Shown: in pieces, positions 1 to 7,975 of the stretch
Position numbering within the stretch: the stretch's first letter is position 1
Layout of the letters: each line of letters starts with the position of its first letter
Source of the DNA: an uncultured Clostridium sp.
GTDB lineage: Bacteria; Bacillota; Clostridia; Lachnospirales; Lachnospiraceae
DNA length: 22,136 bases
Assembly (NCBI GenBank): GCA_900543885.1
Contig: UQTA01000046.1
Location: 1-22,136, forward strand
Direction of reading: 5' to 3'
Made by a program: the position numbers and the translations under genes
The notes under the pieces: generated by a model
What the model was told of the DNA's origin: nothing
Database searches by the model: none
What the model saw: the letters and a program-made list of their open reading frames with translations, nothing else

Positions 1-106
1 CCAATGTCTGTAATTTGCCCTAAAATTTCATTTTATGGAATTTGGACTACTTGATTTTCTAATTGCATACGCAATTCGTGAAATGTATCATTATACTGTT
101 GATACA
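1..106. other. Non-coding left edge
   Basis: No gene is supported here. The stretch is AT-rich and lies downstream of the MATE gene. A short hairpin with 6-bp arms (AATTGC, ATAC loop, GCAATT, positions 61-76) is present but has no T-run, so I do not call it a terminator. Confidence 0.4.
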
Positions 107-1447
107 TCAGACACACAAATGTAAATAGGGACTTGTTAAAAGCAGATACAGTCCAATACAGATCACAACCGATACCAGCGAACCTCCTGCTGTTGCCAGT
201 CCCATTGGGAACAATGTTTCCGGAAATATCTTTGACGTAAGATATACACCTGGAACACGTACCAGAGCAATGGATGTAATATTGTGAATAAAGGAATAAC
301 CGGACCGTCCACAGGCACAGAAATAGCCGCTGAAACTAAAGTGGATCCCCGCAAACATACAATCCCAGATATAGCCTTTTAAATACTGGGCTCCCGCATA
401 GATCACGGCCTGGTCACTGGTAAACAGGCTGACTACATTTCCTGCGATAAACTGTATGATAATGGCAATAATAAGTCCAAATCCCCCTGCAATGCAGATT
501 GCATATTTTAAGGTAGCTGCCACCCGCTCCGGCTTTCCTGCACCTATATTCTGAGCGCCTAAAGCCGATACAGTAGAAAGCATGGACGATGGCACTAAAA
601 ACAGAAAACTGATCACTTTTTCCACGATTCCTACAGCTGCCGCATCTGTAAGCCCTCTTCTGTTTGCGATAATCGTGATAATGATAAATGCTACCTGGAT
701 CAGACCATCCTGCATGGAAATAGGAAATCCTACTTTCAGAAGTCTCCCCATAGTCTCTTTTCTGGGTTTAAAATCACTTTTCTTTACTGTAATGCCTGTT
801 TTTCCCTTTATAAACATCACCAGTGCCACAACTACACTGACTGTCTGGGACAAAGTAGTTCCCAAAGCTGCGCCTGAAGGTCCTAAATGCATGGCTCCCA
901 TAAAAATATAATCCAGCACAATATTTACTGCACAGGCAATGGCGATAAAATACATAGGGCTTTTTGAATCTCCCATTCCCCTGAAAATAGAACTGATAAT
1001 GTTATACGCCGTAATAAAAGGAATACCCAGGAAGCAGATTCTTAAATACATCGCAGTTCCTGCTGCAGCTTCTTGTGGCGTAGACATGATCCTTACAATG
1101 CCATTTACAGAAAAGAACAAAACAATCGTTAATACGATTGAAAGCATCATAAATAACGTAACCGTATTTCCTGTGTCTGCTTCAGCCCTTTTCTTGTCTC
1201 TTGCACCGATCGCCTGTCCAATATTGACTGTTGCGCCCATTGCCAGACCTACGATCATAACTGTAAGCATGTGCATTACCTGACTTCCAATAGAAACTGC
1301 TGTTGTACCGGCTACGCCTTCAAACTGTCCGATGATAAACAGATCTGCCATTCCGTACAAGGTCTGAAGAAAATACGATAGTAAATATGGAAGAGAAAAA
1401 TAGATAATGTTTTTAAATACGCTTCCTTCTGTAAGGTTTCTTTCCAT
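107..1447 (-). CDS. MATE family efflux transporter
   Basis: This is a 446-residue polytopic membrane protein of the multidrug and toxic compound extrusion family, which exports cationic drugs or metabolites in exchange for Na+ or H+. The N-terminus (NLTEGSVFKNIIYFSLPYLL) and the segment ending in MADLFIIGQF are typical of the DinF/NorM-like MATE proteins of clostridia. The second half repeats the pattern (GRLLKVGFPISMQDGLIQVA, residues about 235-254), as expected for two six-helix bundles. About 12 hydrophobic segments are visible and the length is normal. The start ATG follows GGGGAGA with 9-nt spacing. The gene lies downstream of, and in the same direction as, a LysR gene, but has its own promoter with a MerR-like dyad, so it is probably an independent unit. 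The substrate cannot be told from sequence. Confidence 0.93.
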   Translation of the reverse strand: MERNLTEGSVFKNIIYFSLPYLLSYFLQTLYGMADLFIIGQFEGVAGTTAVSIGSQVMHMLTVMIVGLAMGATVNIGQAIGARDKKRAEADTGNTVTLFMMLSIVLTIVLFFSVNGIVRIMSTPQEAAAGTAMYLRICFLGIPFITAYNIISSIFRGMGDSKSPMYFIAIACAVNIVLDYIFMGAMHLGPSGAALGTTLSQTVSVVVALVMFIKGKTGITVKKSDFKPRKETMGRLLKVGFPISMQDGLIQVAFIIITIIANRRGLTDAAAVGIVEKVISFLFLVPSSMLSTVSALGAQNIGAGKPERVAATLKYAICIAGGFGLIIAIIIQFIAGNVVSLFTSDQAVIYAGAQYLKGYIWDCMFAGIHFSFSGYFCACGRSGYSFIHNITSIALVRVPGVYLTSKIFPETLFPMGLATAGGSLVSVVICIGLYLLLTSPYLHLCV

Positions 1448-1499
1448 GAATATATGTCTCCCCGTTGTCTATTTTGCAGTGCATTCTCTCTGCCGTATT

Positions 1500-1530
1500 A
1501 TTTTATACTCTGCAACGGTTATAGGGTCAA
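1500..1530 (-). promoter_or_regulatory. Promoter of MATE gene with MerR-like dyad
   Basis: On the minus strand a -35 TTGACC (1525-1530) stands 17 nt from TATAAA (1502-1507), or 19 nt from TAAAAT (1500-1505). An imperfect 21-bp dyad, ACCCTATAAC-C-GTTGCAGAGT (7 of 10 positions complementary), fills the spacer at 1507-1527. A dyad lying between -35 and -10 with a 19-bp spacer is the hallmark of MerR-family activated promoters, and drug efflux genes are common targets. No merR gene is in the window, so the regulator assignment is inference. Confidence 0.55.
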
Positions 1531-1545
1531 GTTCTTTGTTCCCAA

Positions 1546-2430
1546 TTATTCTCTGCGGGACATAATAGATACCATTTTCTTCAAATACGGATTCTTGTTA
1601 TTTCCAAACCAGATCATAGTGATCCCCTGTTTCAGGTCATAATCATCTGACAGAGGAAAACTCCGGATATTTTTATCATTGCTTAAATATACATAAGGCC
1701 TCAGTAAAGTAATATACATGCCAGTAGCCAGATAGATGGGAATATCGTCATAAGTTTCCACGATCTCGATCCGCTTGGGCGTAAAAGGAAGCATATTGAT
1801 CATGCGATAATCATTTTTAGCAATCAGATATTTGGTGGTGACAATCGGATATTCTGCAAAATCACTAATAGAAAGACTGCATTTTTCGTTTAAAGGGCTA
1901 TTTGCAGAATAAAAAATCCAGGGAACTGACGAGATTACAGTCTGCATTTTAATGTTTGGATTAGCTACATTGGTATCAGACAAGATAAAACCAAGATCAA
2001 TATCACCGCTGAGCACACCTTCCACCACTTCCTCATTTTCCCTGCACTGCAAGGTTATATCTGCTGCTGCAAAAAATGCATTTCTGGAAACTGCCTCAAA
2101 AAGCTCTGGAACAGCCGCTGCAAAGTCAATATTCTGACAAAAGCTGACGCTCATTCCCTCTTTTTTAAGCTGCCGGGGATTATTTAAAAGAAGATCCATC
2201 TTGTCATAAAGCTCCCCCAGTTCCAAATTCAGAATAATGGCTCTCTGTGTAGGCAGTATTCCCTTCTTCTGCCGTATAAAAAGAGGTTCTCCTATGATCT
2301 CCTCCAGTGATGAAATATTCTTGCTGATGGTAGACTGAGTAGTATATGCGATCTCTGCTGCCTGCGAAAAACTGGAACATTTCATGGCAATCTTAAAATA
2401 AAACAGCTGCTGCAGATTTACATTTTTCAT
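1546..2430 (-). CDS. LysR family transcriptional regulator (divergent from dehydratase/permease unit)
   Basis: This 294-residue protein is a LysR-type transcriptional regulator. The N-terminal winged helix-turn-helix (residues about 4-62) is clear: LQQLFYFKIAMKCSSFSQAA, then TTQSTISKNISSLEEIIGEP and LFIRQKKGILPT. It is followed by a periplasmic-binding-protein-like effector domain (about 92-290). The length is normal for the family. ATG follows GAGGGG with 9-nt spacing. The gene diverges from the enolase-superfamily enzyme at 2651, with a 220-bp shared control region holding a T-N11-A palindrome, so it most likely controls that enzyme and the permease behind it and may control itself. Effector unknown; presumably the substrate or a pathway intermediate. 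Confidence 0.92.
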   Translation of the reverse strand: MKNVNLQQLFYFKIAMKCSSFSQAAEIAYTTQSTISKNISSLEEIIGEPLFIRQKKGILPTQRAIILNLELGELYDKMDLLLNNPRQLKKEGMSVSFCQNIDFAAAVPELFEAVSRNAFFAAADITLQCRENEEVVEGVLSGDIDLGFILSDTNVANPNIKMQTVISSVPWIFYSANSPLNEKCSLSISDFAEYPIVTTKYLIAKNDYRMINMLPFTPKRIEIVETYDDIPIYLATGMYITLLRPYVYLSNDKNIRSFPLSDDYDLKQGITMIWFGNNKNPYLKKMVSIMSRRE

Positions 2431-2534
2431 GGATATTTACCCCTCGTATACAGAAAATTCGTCCACAAAAAGCATACCTCATATCCCCCTGTAAAGCAAC
2501 CACATATTGTATCTGAATCTGTACAAAAAGAATG

Positions 2535-2583
2535 TCAGGTATTCCGACTTGGAATATATAATTGCATATTCCTGATGTATAAT
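2535..2583 (+). promoter_or_regulatory. LysR operator and promoter of dehydratase/permease operon
   Basis: ATTCC-N5-GGAAT at 2541-2555 is a classical LysR T-N11-A palindrome (core 2542-2554). It overlaps a second perfect inverted repeat, GGAATAT-N8-ATATTCC (2551-2572), and outer arms TCAGG (2535-2539) and CCTGA (2571-2575). A consensus -10 TATAAT sits at 2578-2583, but the -35 position 17 nt upstream is TATATA, far from TTGACA. A good -10 with a poor -35 covered by operator repeats is typical of an activator-dependent LysR promoter. Assignment to the neighbouring LysR protein is inference. Confidence 0.6.
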
Positions 2584-2650
2584 AAAGTCAAGTTCAGATC
2601 TGATACAAAACTTAGCCAAAAGCACATTACATACACAGGAGGGCTGCAAT

Positions 2651-3829
2651 ATGAAAATAACAAGTGTAAATGTATACCTTTTAGATGGTGGATCACCTGG
2701 ATGGCGTCCCATCGTATGCCGGGTCAATACAGATGAAGGTATTTATGGATATGGTGAAGCTTCCGTAGGATTTGATACCGGAGCTTCTGCTTCATACCAG
2801 ATGATCAAAGAGGTGGCTCCTTTCGTAATTGGAATGGATCCCATGGCTACAGAAGCTGTATGGGACAAGATGTATACACAGACTTTCTGGGCCCAGGGCG
2901 GCGGTACGATCATGTTTTCCGCGATCAGTGCCATTGATATGGCATTCTGGGATATTAAAGCAAAGGCACTTAATGTTCCTCTGTATAAACTTCTTGGCGG
3001 AAAATGCCGTGACGGCCTAAGAGCTTACGCAAGCCAGCTTCAGTTCGGATGGGGCAAGGGAATGGTATTTGACCGCGGATATAAGACAGAAGACCTGGTA
3101 GAGCATTCCTTAAAAGCTGTTGACGAAGGTTTTGATGCTATTAAGATTAATTTTATTACCTATAATGCAGAAGGCGGCCGTCTTGGATTTTTAAAGGGAC
3201 CGATCCATCCTAAAACCAGAGCCCTGATTGAAGAACGTGTAAAAGCTGTCCGGGATGCTGTAGGCCCAGATGTGGATATCCTGGTAGAAAATCATGCAAG
3301 AACTGATGCTGTTTCCGCTGTTGAAATGAGCGAAATCATCAAACCTTATAATATCATGTTTATGGAAGAAACTTGTACACCGATGAATCTTCAGGTTCTG
3401 GAAACTGTACGTAAACGTTCCGGCATCCCACAGGCTGGAGGTGAACGTGTATACGGCAAATATCATTATGCAAACCTGATCAAACATGATGCATACCAGA
3501 TCTACCAGCCAGACCTTGGCACCTGCGGCGGCATTACAGAAGCAATGAAAATCGCTGCTATGGCAGATGCAGTTGATGCAGGTATCCAGATTCACGTATG
3601 CGGAAGCCCGATCGCTATTGCTGCTTCTCTTCATGTTGAATCCTCTATTTCCAATTTTGTGATCCATGAACATCATGTAACCAACCGAAGTGATAAAAAT
3701 ATCCGTTTAGGCATCTACGATTACCAGCCTGATGAACACGGTTTCTGCCATACACCGGAAATCCCAGGAATCGGCCAGGAACTTTCTCCATGGGCCATTG
3801 AACATGCACTTGCCAAAGATACGATTTAA
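2651..3829 (+). CDS. Mandelate racemase/muconate lactonizing (enolase superfamily) dehydratase
   Basis: This 392-residue cytoplasmic enzyme belongs to the enolase superfamily, mandelate racemase branch. These enzymes take a proton from the carbon next to a carboxylate bound to Mg2+. The N-terminal capping domain covers about residues 1-120 and the barrel follows. Visible site residues are the KIN motif (Lys165, Asn167), metal ligands expected at Glu213 (ENH, with His215), Glu239 or Glu240 (FMEE) and Glu265 (GGER), and a catalytic His315 in IHVCGSP paired with Asp288. KxN rather than KxK, plus His in HxxxSP, resembles galactonate/mannonate-type acid-sugar dehydratases more than racemases. Glu213 stands where galactonate dehydratase has Asp. 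ATG follows AGGAGGG. It is first in an operon with an APC permease 14 nt downstream, under a divergent LysR. The real substrate is unknown; an aldonate or other 2-hydroxy acid is the first guess. Confidence 0.88.
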   Translation: MKITSVNVYLLDGGSPGWRPIVCRVNTDEGIYGYGEASVGFDTGASASYQMIKEVAPFVIGMDPMATEAVWDKMYTQTFWAQGGGTIMFSAISAIDMAFWDIKAKALNVPLYKLLGGKCRDGLRAYASQLQFGWGKGMVFDRGYKTEDLVEHSLKAVDEGFDAIKINFITYNAEGGRLGFLKGPIHPKTRALIEERVKAVRDAVGPDVDILVENHARTDAVSAVEMSEIIKPYNIMFMEETCTPMNLQVLETVRKRSGIPQAGGERVYGKYHYANLIKHDAYQIYQPDLGTCGGITEAMKIAAMADAVDAGIQIHVCGSPIAIAASLHVESSISNFVIHEHHVTNRSDKNIRLGIYDYQPDEHGFCHTPEIPGIGQELSPWAIEHALAKDTI

Positions 3830-3843
3830 AGGGGGATATATAA

Positions 3844-5157
3844 ATGAGCGAAAACAATAATGGACTGAAACGTCAGATCGGTTTATTTGGGGCAGTCACC
3901 ATTTTAGTCGGAGCAGTCATTGGTTCCGGTATTTTTATGACACCTGGTACCGTTGCCGCTGCTGCCGGTTCCTTTGGTCCTTTTATGGCCGCCTGGATCT
4001 TAGCAGGCGCCAGCGGCATTCTCTGTGCTTTAGTTTATGCAGAACTTTCACCAGCAATGCCTGAAGCCGGCGGACCTTATGTTTACATAACAGAAGCCTA
4101 TGGAAAAGGCGGCGGATTTGTATACGGCTGGTCTATGACCATTGGAAATTATATTCCCTTAGTAGCAATGCTTGCCACTGCCTTTGCCAGCAATCTTGCC
4201 AAGCTGATCCCAGGCATCACCCCCACAGGGATCAAAATGATCGCAACAGCTGTTATCCTTGCTCTTATGATCTTAAACATTCACGGAACCAAACTTGGCT
4301 CCACAGTAGCCAACATCTTTACAGTTGGTAAGTTATGTGCACTGCTCCTTGTTATCATCGGTGGTTTCTTCCTGATCTCCCCAGAGAACTTTACCACTGT
4401 TACTACTGAATCCCAGACAACCGAGTGGAACCATGTATTAAATGCTGCCTTCCCTGCTTTCCTTGCATTCGGCGGATACTATCAGCTGGCTTACATGAGC
4501 GGTGATATTAAAGACCCGAAAAAGACTCTTCCAAGAGCTATGATCATCGGTATGATCATTGTTATCACTATTAATGTGCTTATCTCTGTTGCATGTGTCG
4601 GCACTGTGGGATTTGCCAACCTGGCAGGAAGTGAAACTCCCGTTGTTGATGCTGGTACTGTTATTTTCGGAAAAGCCGGTACTGTCATCGTCACCATCGG
4701 AGCCTGCATTTCTATCTTCGGTGCATTAAACGGCGGTATCATGAGTTATCCAAGAGTTTCTTATTCTATGAGTCAGAAAGGTCTTATGTTTAAACCTTTT
4801 GGAAAGCTCCATGAAAAGTACAATACACCTTACATTCCTACCTTATTTATCTGTCTGATCGCTCTGATCTTCGTGTGGACCGGCTCTTTTGGAACCTTAC
4901 TTGGTATCAATGTTTTTGCAGGACGTATCCTTGAATGCGTTGTATGCTCTTCTCTTCTTGTACTGCGCAAGAAAAAACCGGATATGGCACGTCCGTTAAA
5001 GATGCCTGGTTATCCGGTAACTACCATCCTTGCAATTGTTATCACCTTCATCATCTGTATGACCTGCTCCAGCACGCAGATGATCAAGAGTCTTTGCCTG
5101 ATGGCAACATCTATCCCTGCTTACTTTATCTTCAGGGCTATTGAGAAAAAAGACTGA
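3844..5157 (+). CDS. APC family amino acid permease
   Basis: This 437-residue membrane protein of the amino acid-polyamine-organocation superfamily resembles the LAT/SteT-like antiporters. The first helix carries the signature GAVIGSGIFMTPG (residues 23-35), which forms the backbone of the substrate carboxylate/amine site. About 12 hydrophobic segments follow, and the loop SGDIKDPKKTLPRA (about residues 219-232) is typical of the family. It starts 14 nt after the dehydratase with SD AAGGGGG, so it is co-transcribed and likely imports that enzyme's substrate or exchanges it for a product. The pairing of an amino-acid type permease with an acid-sugar-type dehydratase is unusual. Substrate unproven. 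Confidence 0.9.
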   Translation: MSENNNGLKRQIGLFGAVTILVGAVIGSGIFMTPGTVAAAAGSFGPFMAAWILAGASGILCALVYAELSPAMPEAGGPYVYITEAYGKGGGFVYGWSMTIGNYIPLVAMLATAFASNLAKLIPGITPTGIKMIATAVILALMILNIHGTKLGSTVANIFTVGKLCALLLVIIGGFFLISPENFTTVTTESQTTEWNHVLNAAFPAFLAFGGYYQLAYMSGDIKDPKKTLPRAMIIGMIIVITINVLISVACVGTVGFANLAGSETPVVDAGTVIFGKAGTVIVTIGACISIFGALNGGIMSYPRVSYSMSQKGLMFKPFGKLHEKYNTPYIPTLFICLIALIFVWTGSFGTLLGINVFAGRILECVVCSSLLVLRKKKPDMARPLKMPGYPVTTILAIVITFIICMTCSSTQMIKSLCLMATSIPAYFIFRAIEKKD

Positions 5158-5179
5158 TATAAATAATTTATAATATTAT

Positions 5180-5228
5180 AAAAACAAACCGGGAAACAGA
5201 TATCTCGCCTGTATCCCGGTTTGTTTTT
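5180..5228. terminator. Bidirectional rho-independent terminator
   Basis: Perfect 15-bp arms, AAAAACAAACCGGGA (5180-5194) and TCCCGGTTTGTTTTT (5214-5228), enclose a 19-nt loop that can itself pair ACAG with CTGT. T-runs occur on both strands. It separates the convergent permease (plus) and ABC binding-protein (minus) genes and can serve both. Confidence 0.93.
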
Positions 5229-5231
5229 CAT

Positions 5232-6170
5232 TTACTGTACTGGTGACCAAGCCAGTTCATAAATACTATCTACATCATCGGTTGCTGTGATCAGACCAAG
5301 ACGTACATATTTTTCAATCACATGCTTTAAGGATTCTCCGGTAAATTCATCGGAAAGGCCAAACTGAAGTGCATTGTTGATCATAACGTTCATGTCATAG
5401 TCTCCGCCGTTCCAGCCGCGGTCCAGAAGCAGCTGTGTTGCCTCTTCTGTGTTTTCATGCATCCAGGAATGTGCTTTCTGAACTGCCTGTGTAATCTTTT
5501 TGGAGATCACCGGGTTTTCTTTTACGAAAGTGCGGTTCATAGCGATCACGCAGCAGCTGTCTTTTGCAAAATCATCGTCCTGTAAGGAACGGATACATTT
5601 TAACTTGCCCTCTTTCATCATAGCATAGGCAAAGGTATCACTTAAAAGAGCTGCGGAGATCTCACCACGCTCCATTGCTGCTACGCAGGCATCAGAAGAA
5701 ACCTGGATCAGAGATACATCTTTTAATGGATCAATGCCGTCTGCATCTAACAGTAAAGAAGTGATATTGTAGTCAGAAGCTCCAATTCCGTTTGGTACAG
5801 AAATCTGCGTTCCTTTTAAATCTTCTGTTGTATTGTAGTCGCTGTCTGCCAGTGCATAAAGGGATTTGCAGCCAATATGAGCACCGCCAACGAAAGTGAT
5901 ATCTACGTTATTTGTGATCGGCACCAGCATGGTTGCAATGTGTCCTACTGCAACGGTTGCCTGCTGAGTTCCCAGTGCCTCTATATAAGAATTACCTTTA
6001 AATCCCTCTGCAGTCAGTCCTGCTTCTTCATAATAACCCTTATCATCTGCTACAGTAGGGCCGGAAGTACAGCCGTCAGACATATAATAAAGTACTGGCT
6101 TTCCATAAGCCGTTTCTTTCTCCATAGCAGCCTTTTCTTCCTCTGTTGGTGTCAGGTCAAAGTTTTCCAT
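5232..6170 (-). CDS. ABC transporter substrate-binding protein, NMT1/THI5-like, without signal peptide (probably defective)
   Basis: The 312 residues from the ATG at 6170 are a solute-binding domain of the nitrate/sulfonate/taurine class (NMT1/THI5-like). Recognisable parts are KPVLYYMSDGCTSGPTVAD, the adjoining GYYEEAGLTAEGFKG, LKGTQISVPNGIGASDYNI and GEISAALLSDTFA. Such proteins normally start with a signal peptide and lipobox cysteine to work outside the membrane; none is present. The open frame continues to 6296, but that part only shadows the ATPase gene. The ATG lies one base past the ATPase stop (TGATATG) and has only a weak AGGA 12 nt upstream. Either a deletion removed the ATPase tail and this gene's signal peptide, or a frameshift split an ATPase/binding-domain fusion resembling cyanobacterial NrtC, or the assembly is wrong. 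Last gene of the operon. Confidence 0.7.
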   Translation of the reverse strand: MENFDLTPTEEEKAAMEKETAYGKPVLYYMSDGCTSGPTVADDKGYYEEAGLTAEGFKGNSYIEALGTQQATVAVGHIATMLVPITNNVDITFVGGAHIGCKSLYALADSDYNTTEDLKGTQISVPNGIGASDYNITSLLLDADGIDPLKDVSLIQVSSDACVAAMERGEISAALLSDTFAYAMMKEGKLKCIRSLQDDDFAKDSCCVIAMNRTFVKENPVISKKITQAVQKAHSWMHENTEEATQLLLDRGWNGGDYDMNVMINNALQFGLSDEFTGESLKHVIEKYVRLGLITATDDVDSIYELAWSPVQ

Positions 6171-6171
6171 A

Positions 6172-6843
6172 TCAACAAAACGTCCTGGAATATCTACAGG
6201 CGTAAACAATGCTTCCCATATAAATCGCTTCATCAACATCATGAGTGACCATAAGGGCCAGCTGCTTTCTCTCCTTCCACATAGCAAGGATCTCATCCTG
6301 CATATTCATGCGTGTAAATGCATCCAATGCCCCCAATGGTTCGTCTAAAAGCAAGATCTCCGGCTGGCTGATCAATGTCCTGACTAATGCCACTCTCTGC
6401 GCCATTCCTCCGGAAAGCTGCCCCGGATAATCGTCCCGGAAAGATTCCAGGCCGATCATATTTAACATATGTTCTACTTTTTCTTTTCCATTTTCTGTGT
6501 TTAGCTTTCCCTGCATTTTTAAAGGAAAAGCAATATTTTTTTCTACTGTCAGCCATGGAAATAATGTAGGCTTCTGAAAGACCATCCCCCGCTCAGGTGA
6601 AGGCCCCGTTACTTCTTCCCCATTTACAGTCACTTTTCCAAGTGTAGGCTGGATCAGACCGGCTACCAGCCTTAACACCGTAGACTTTCCACAGCCGGAC
6701 GGCCCAACCAGACTGATAAATTCCCCACTTTCCATTTGCAGATTAATCTGATCAAGAGCATGGGTAACCTGGTCATTTTCCACTTTTGCAAAACTTTTGG
6801 AAATATTTTCCAGTTTTAATAAAATCCTGTTGGTATCATCCAT
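6172..6843 (-). CDS. ABC transporter ATP-binding protein (nitrate/sulfonate/taurine type), C-terminal tail missing
   Basis: This 223-residue ATPase drives import through the neighbouring permease. All nucleotide-site motifs are intact: Walker A GPSGCGKST (47-55), Q-loop Gln90, signature LSGGMAQR (143-150), Walker B ILLLDEP (163-169), D-loop GALDA and switch His201 in VTHDVDEAIYMG. After Gly210-Ser211 the sequence leaves the family pattern (IVYACRYSRTFC, then stop), where relatives continue for roughly 35-50 residues with a GxRIVVM-xxRPG-like strand. The start ATG overlaps the permease stop (ATGGATGA), so translation is coupled. Catalytic activity may survive; the missing tail and the binding protein that begins at once in another frame suggest a deletion or frameshift at this junction. 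Confidence 0.85.
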   Translation of the reverse strand: MDDTNRILLKLENISKSFAKVENDQVTHALDQINLQMESGEFISLVGPSGCGKSTVLRLVAGLIQPTLGKVTVNGEEVTGPSPERGMVFQKPTLFPWLTVEKNIAFPLKMQGKLNTENGKEKVEHMLNMIGLESFRDDYPGQLSGGMAQRVALVRTLISQPEILLLDEPLGALDAFTRMNMQDEILAMWKERKQLALMVTHDVDEAIYMGSIVYACRYSRTFC

Positions 6844-7900
6844 AGTTTTTCACCGCTCCATTCTGCCATCTGAGCACATGGCGTTTGATCCGGTCCAGTA
6901 TTTTCGTTACGACTGTAAAAATGAAGCAGATCACAAACAGTGCCGCAAACATCTTGTCATAGCTTGCCCAGGATTTACTCCAGTTCATGTACCAGCCAAG
7001 TCCGGATTTTACTCCTAACATCTCAGCGATCATAATCGCTGTACAGGAACTGCTCATCGCCTGGGTACATCCCTGTAAAATAGACGGCATGGCATGAGGC
7101 AAAGCCACCCTGAAAACAAGCTGCCGTTCATTTGCACCTAATGTACGGGCTGCTTCAAAATAATCCCGGTCTACATTGGCAATACCCGTCATGGACGCAA
7201 CAGTCACTGCAAACCATGATCCAAGAGCAATGATAAATACTGCTCCGCCAAATAAAGAAGATGCAATCACCATCATGATCGGGATCCAGGTAGATGTAGG
7301 GATCGGTCCTAAAAATTTGATCACCGGATCTACCCAGTAGCGGGCCTTTTCTGAATAGCCGCAGGTAATACCTGTGATCAGCCCCAGGCCAACTCCTATG
7401 AAATATCCCAGGAATAACAATCCCAGGGTATGTACGGTACAGTCTAGTATCATGGCACGGTCGATCCATGCTGCATTTAAAATAAAATTCATACACGGAA
7501 CAAAAGGCTGTGTCAGTATGCCTGTTTTTAAAGTCAGATAATCATATCCTGCAAACAGCAGAAACAGTGCAGACCACAGAGGCGCACGGTAGCGGAATTT
7601 CTCATATAATCCTTTGTCTTTCTGTAAATACCGGATCCCGGCTGCTGCGCCATATCCATTATAAAAAATCATCATCAATATAAGGAATCCCAGATATGTA
7701 TACGGATTCCGGTTCATACTGTTGTCCGGTATCAGCATATACTCTGAAACAGCTATAATTCCGCAGACATTTGGAAAAAACAGGATCACCTTTTCTGCAA
7801 GCCGCTGCGCATCTGTTTTTTCTTTTGATTCCAGCTCACGCAGCTCCTGGCGGGTCAGCCCACTGTTTTTCTGCGGATCTGTCTTTACACTCTCCCCCAT
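6836..7900 (-). CDS. ABC transporter permease (nitrate/sulfonate/taurine type) with extended N-terminus
   Basis: This is a 354-residue inner-membrane permease with the BPD_transp_1 domain in its C-terminal half. The EAA loop that contacts the ATPase is EAARTLGANERQLVFRVALP (249-268), and WVDPVIKFLGPIPTSTWIP (about 189-207) is typical of SsuC/TauC-like permeases. Relatives are usually about 250-280 residues. The extra roughly 100 N-terminal residues hold a charged leader and about three further hydrophobic segments (near 37-55, 67-85 and 107-122). SD AAGGGGG precedes the ATG. It is the first gene of the operon, ahead of the ATPase. The substrate is unknown; the family moves sulfonates, nitrate, pyrimidine precursors or other small compounds. 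Confidence 0.9.
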   Translation of the reverse strand: MGESVKTDPQKNSGLTRQELRELESKEKTDAQRLAEKVILFFPNVCGIIAVSEYMLIPDNSMNRNPYTYLGFLILMMIFYNGYGAAAGIRYLQKDKGLYEKFRYRAPLWSALFLLFAGYDYLTLKTGILTQPFVPCMNFILNAAWIDRAMILDCTVHTLGLLFLGYFIGVGLGLITGITCGYSEKARYWVDPVIKFLGPIPTSTWIPIMMVIASSLFGGAVFIIALGSWFAVTVASMTGIANVDRDYFEAARTLGANERQLVFRVALPHAMPSILQGCTQAMSSSCTAIMIAEMLGVKSGLGWYMNWSKSWASYDKMFAALFVICFIFTVVTKILDRIKRHVLRWQNGAVKNYG

Positions 7901-7945
7901 ATTTTCCCCCTTGTAAAATTTTCATATCGCTTCCTGTGTGTTATT

Positions 7946-7975
7946 ATTTTATCAGGCGGAGGGGAAGTTGTCCAA
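7946..7975 (-). promoter_or_regulatory. Predicted promoter of the ABC importer operon
   Basis: Read on the minus strand, TTGGAC (7970-7975) and TAAAAT (7946-7951) are 18 nt apart and lie 46-75 nt upstream of the permease start. This is a sigma-A-type match by eye. Confidence 0.45.

Noticed and set aside
61..76. Hairpin AATTGC-ATAC-GCAATT as a terminator for the MATE gene
   Set aside because: AT-rich 6-bp stem without a T-run on the minus strand.
582..1283. Plus-strand open frames of 109 and 114 residues
   Set aside because: Both are antisense to the MATE gene and mirror its hydrophobic codons.
3191..3676. 161-residue minus-strand open frame
   Set aside because: Entirely antisense to the enolase-superfamily gene, with Phe/His/Cys-rich shadow composition and no ribosome site.
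6171..6296. N-terminal extension of the ABC binding-protein frame
   Set aside because: Most of it is an alternative-frame reading of the ATPase (VTHDVDEA region) and has no signal-peptide character.
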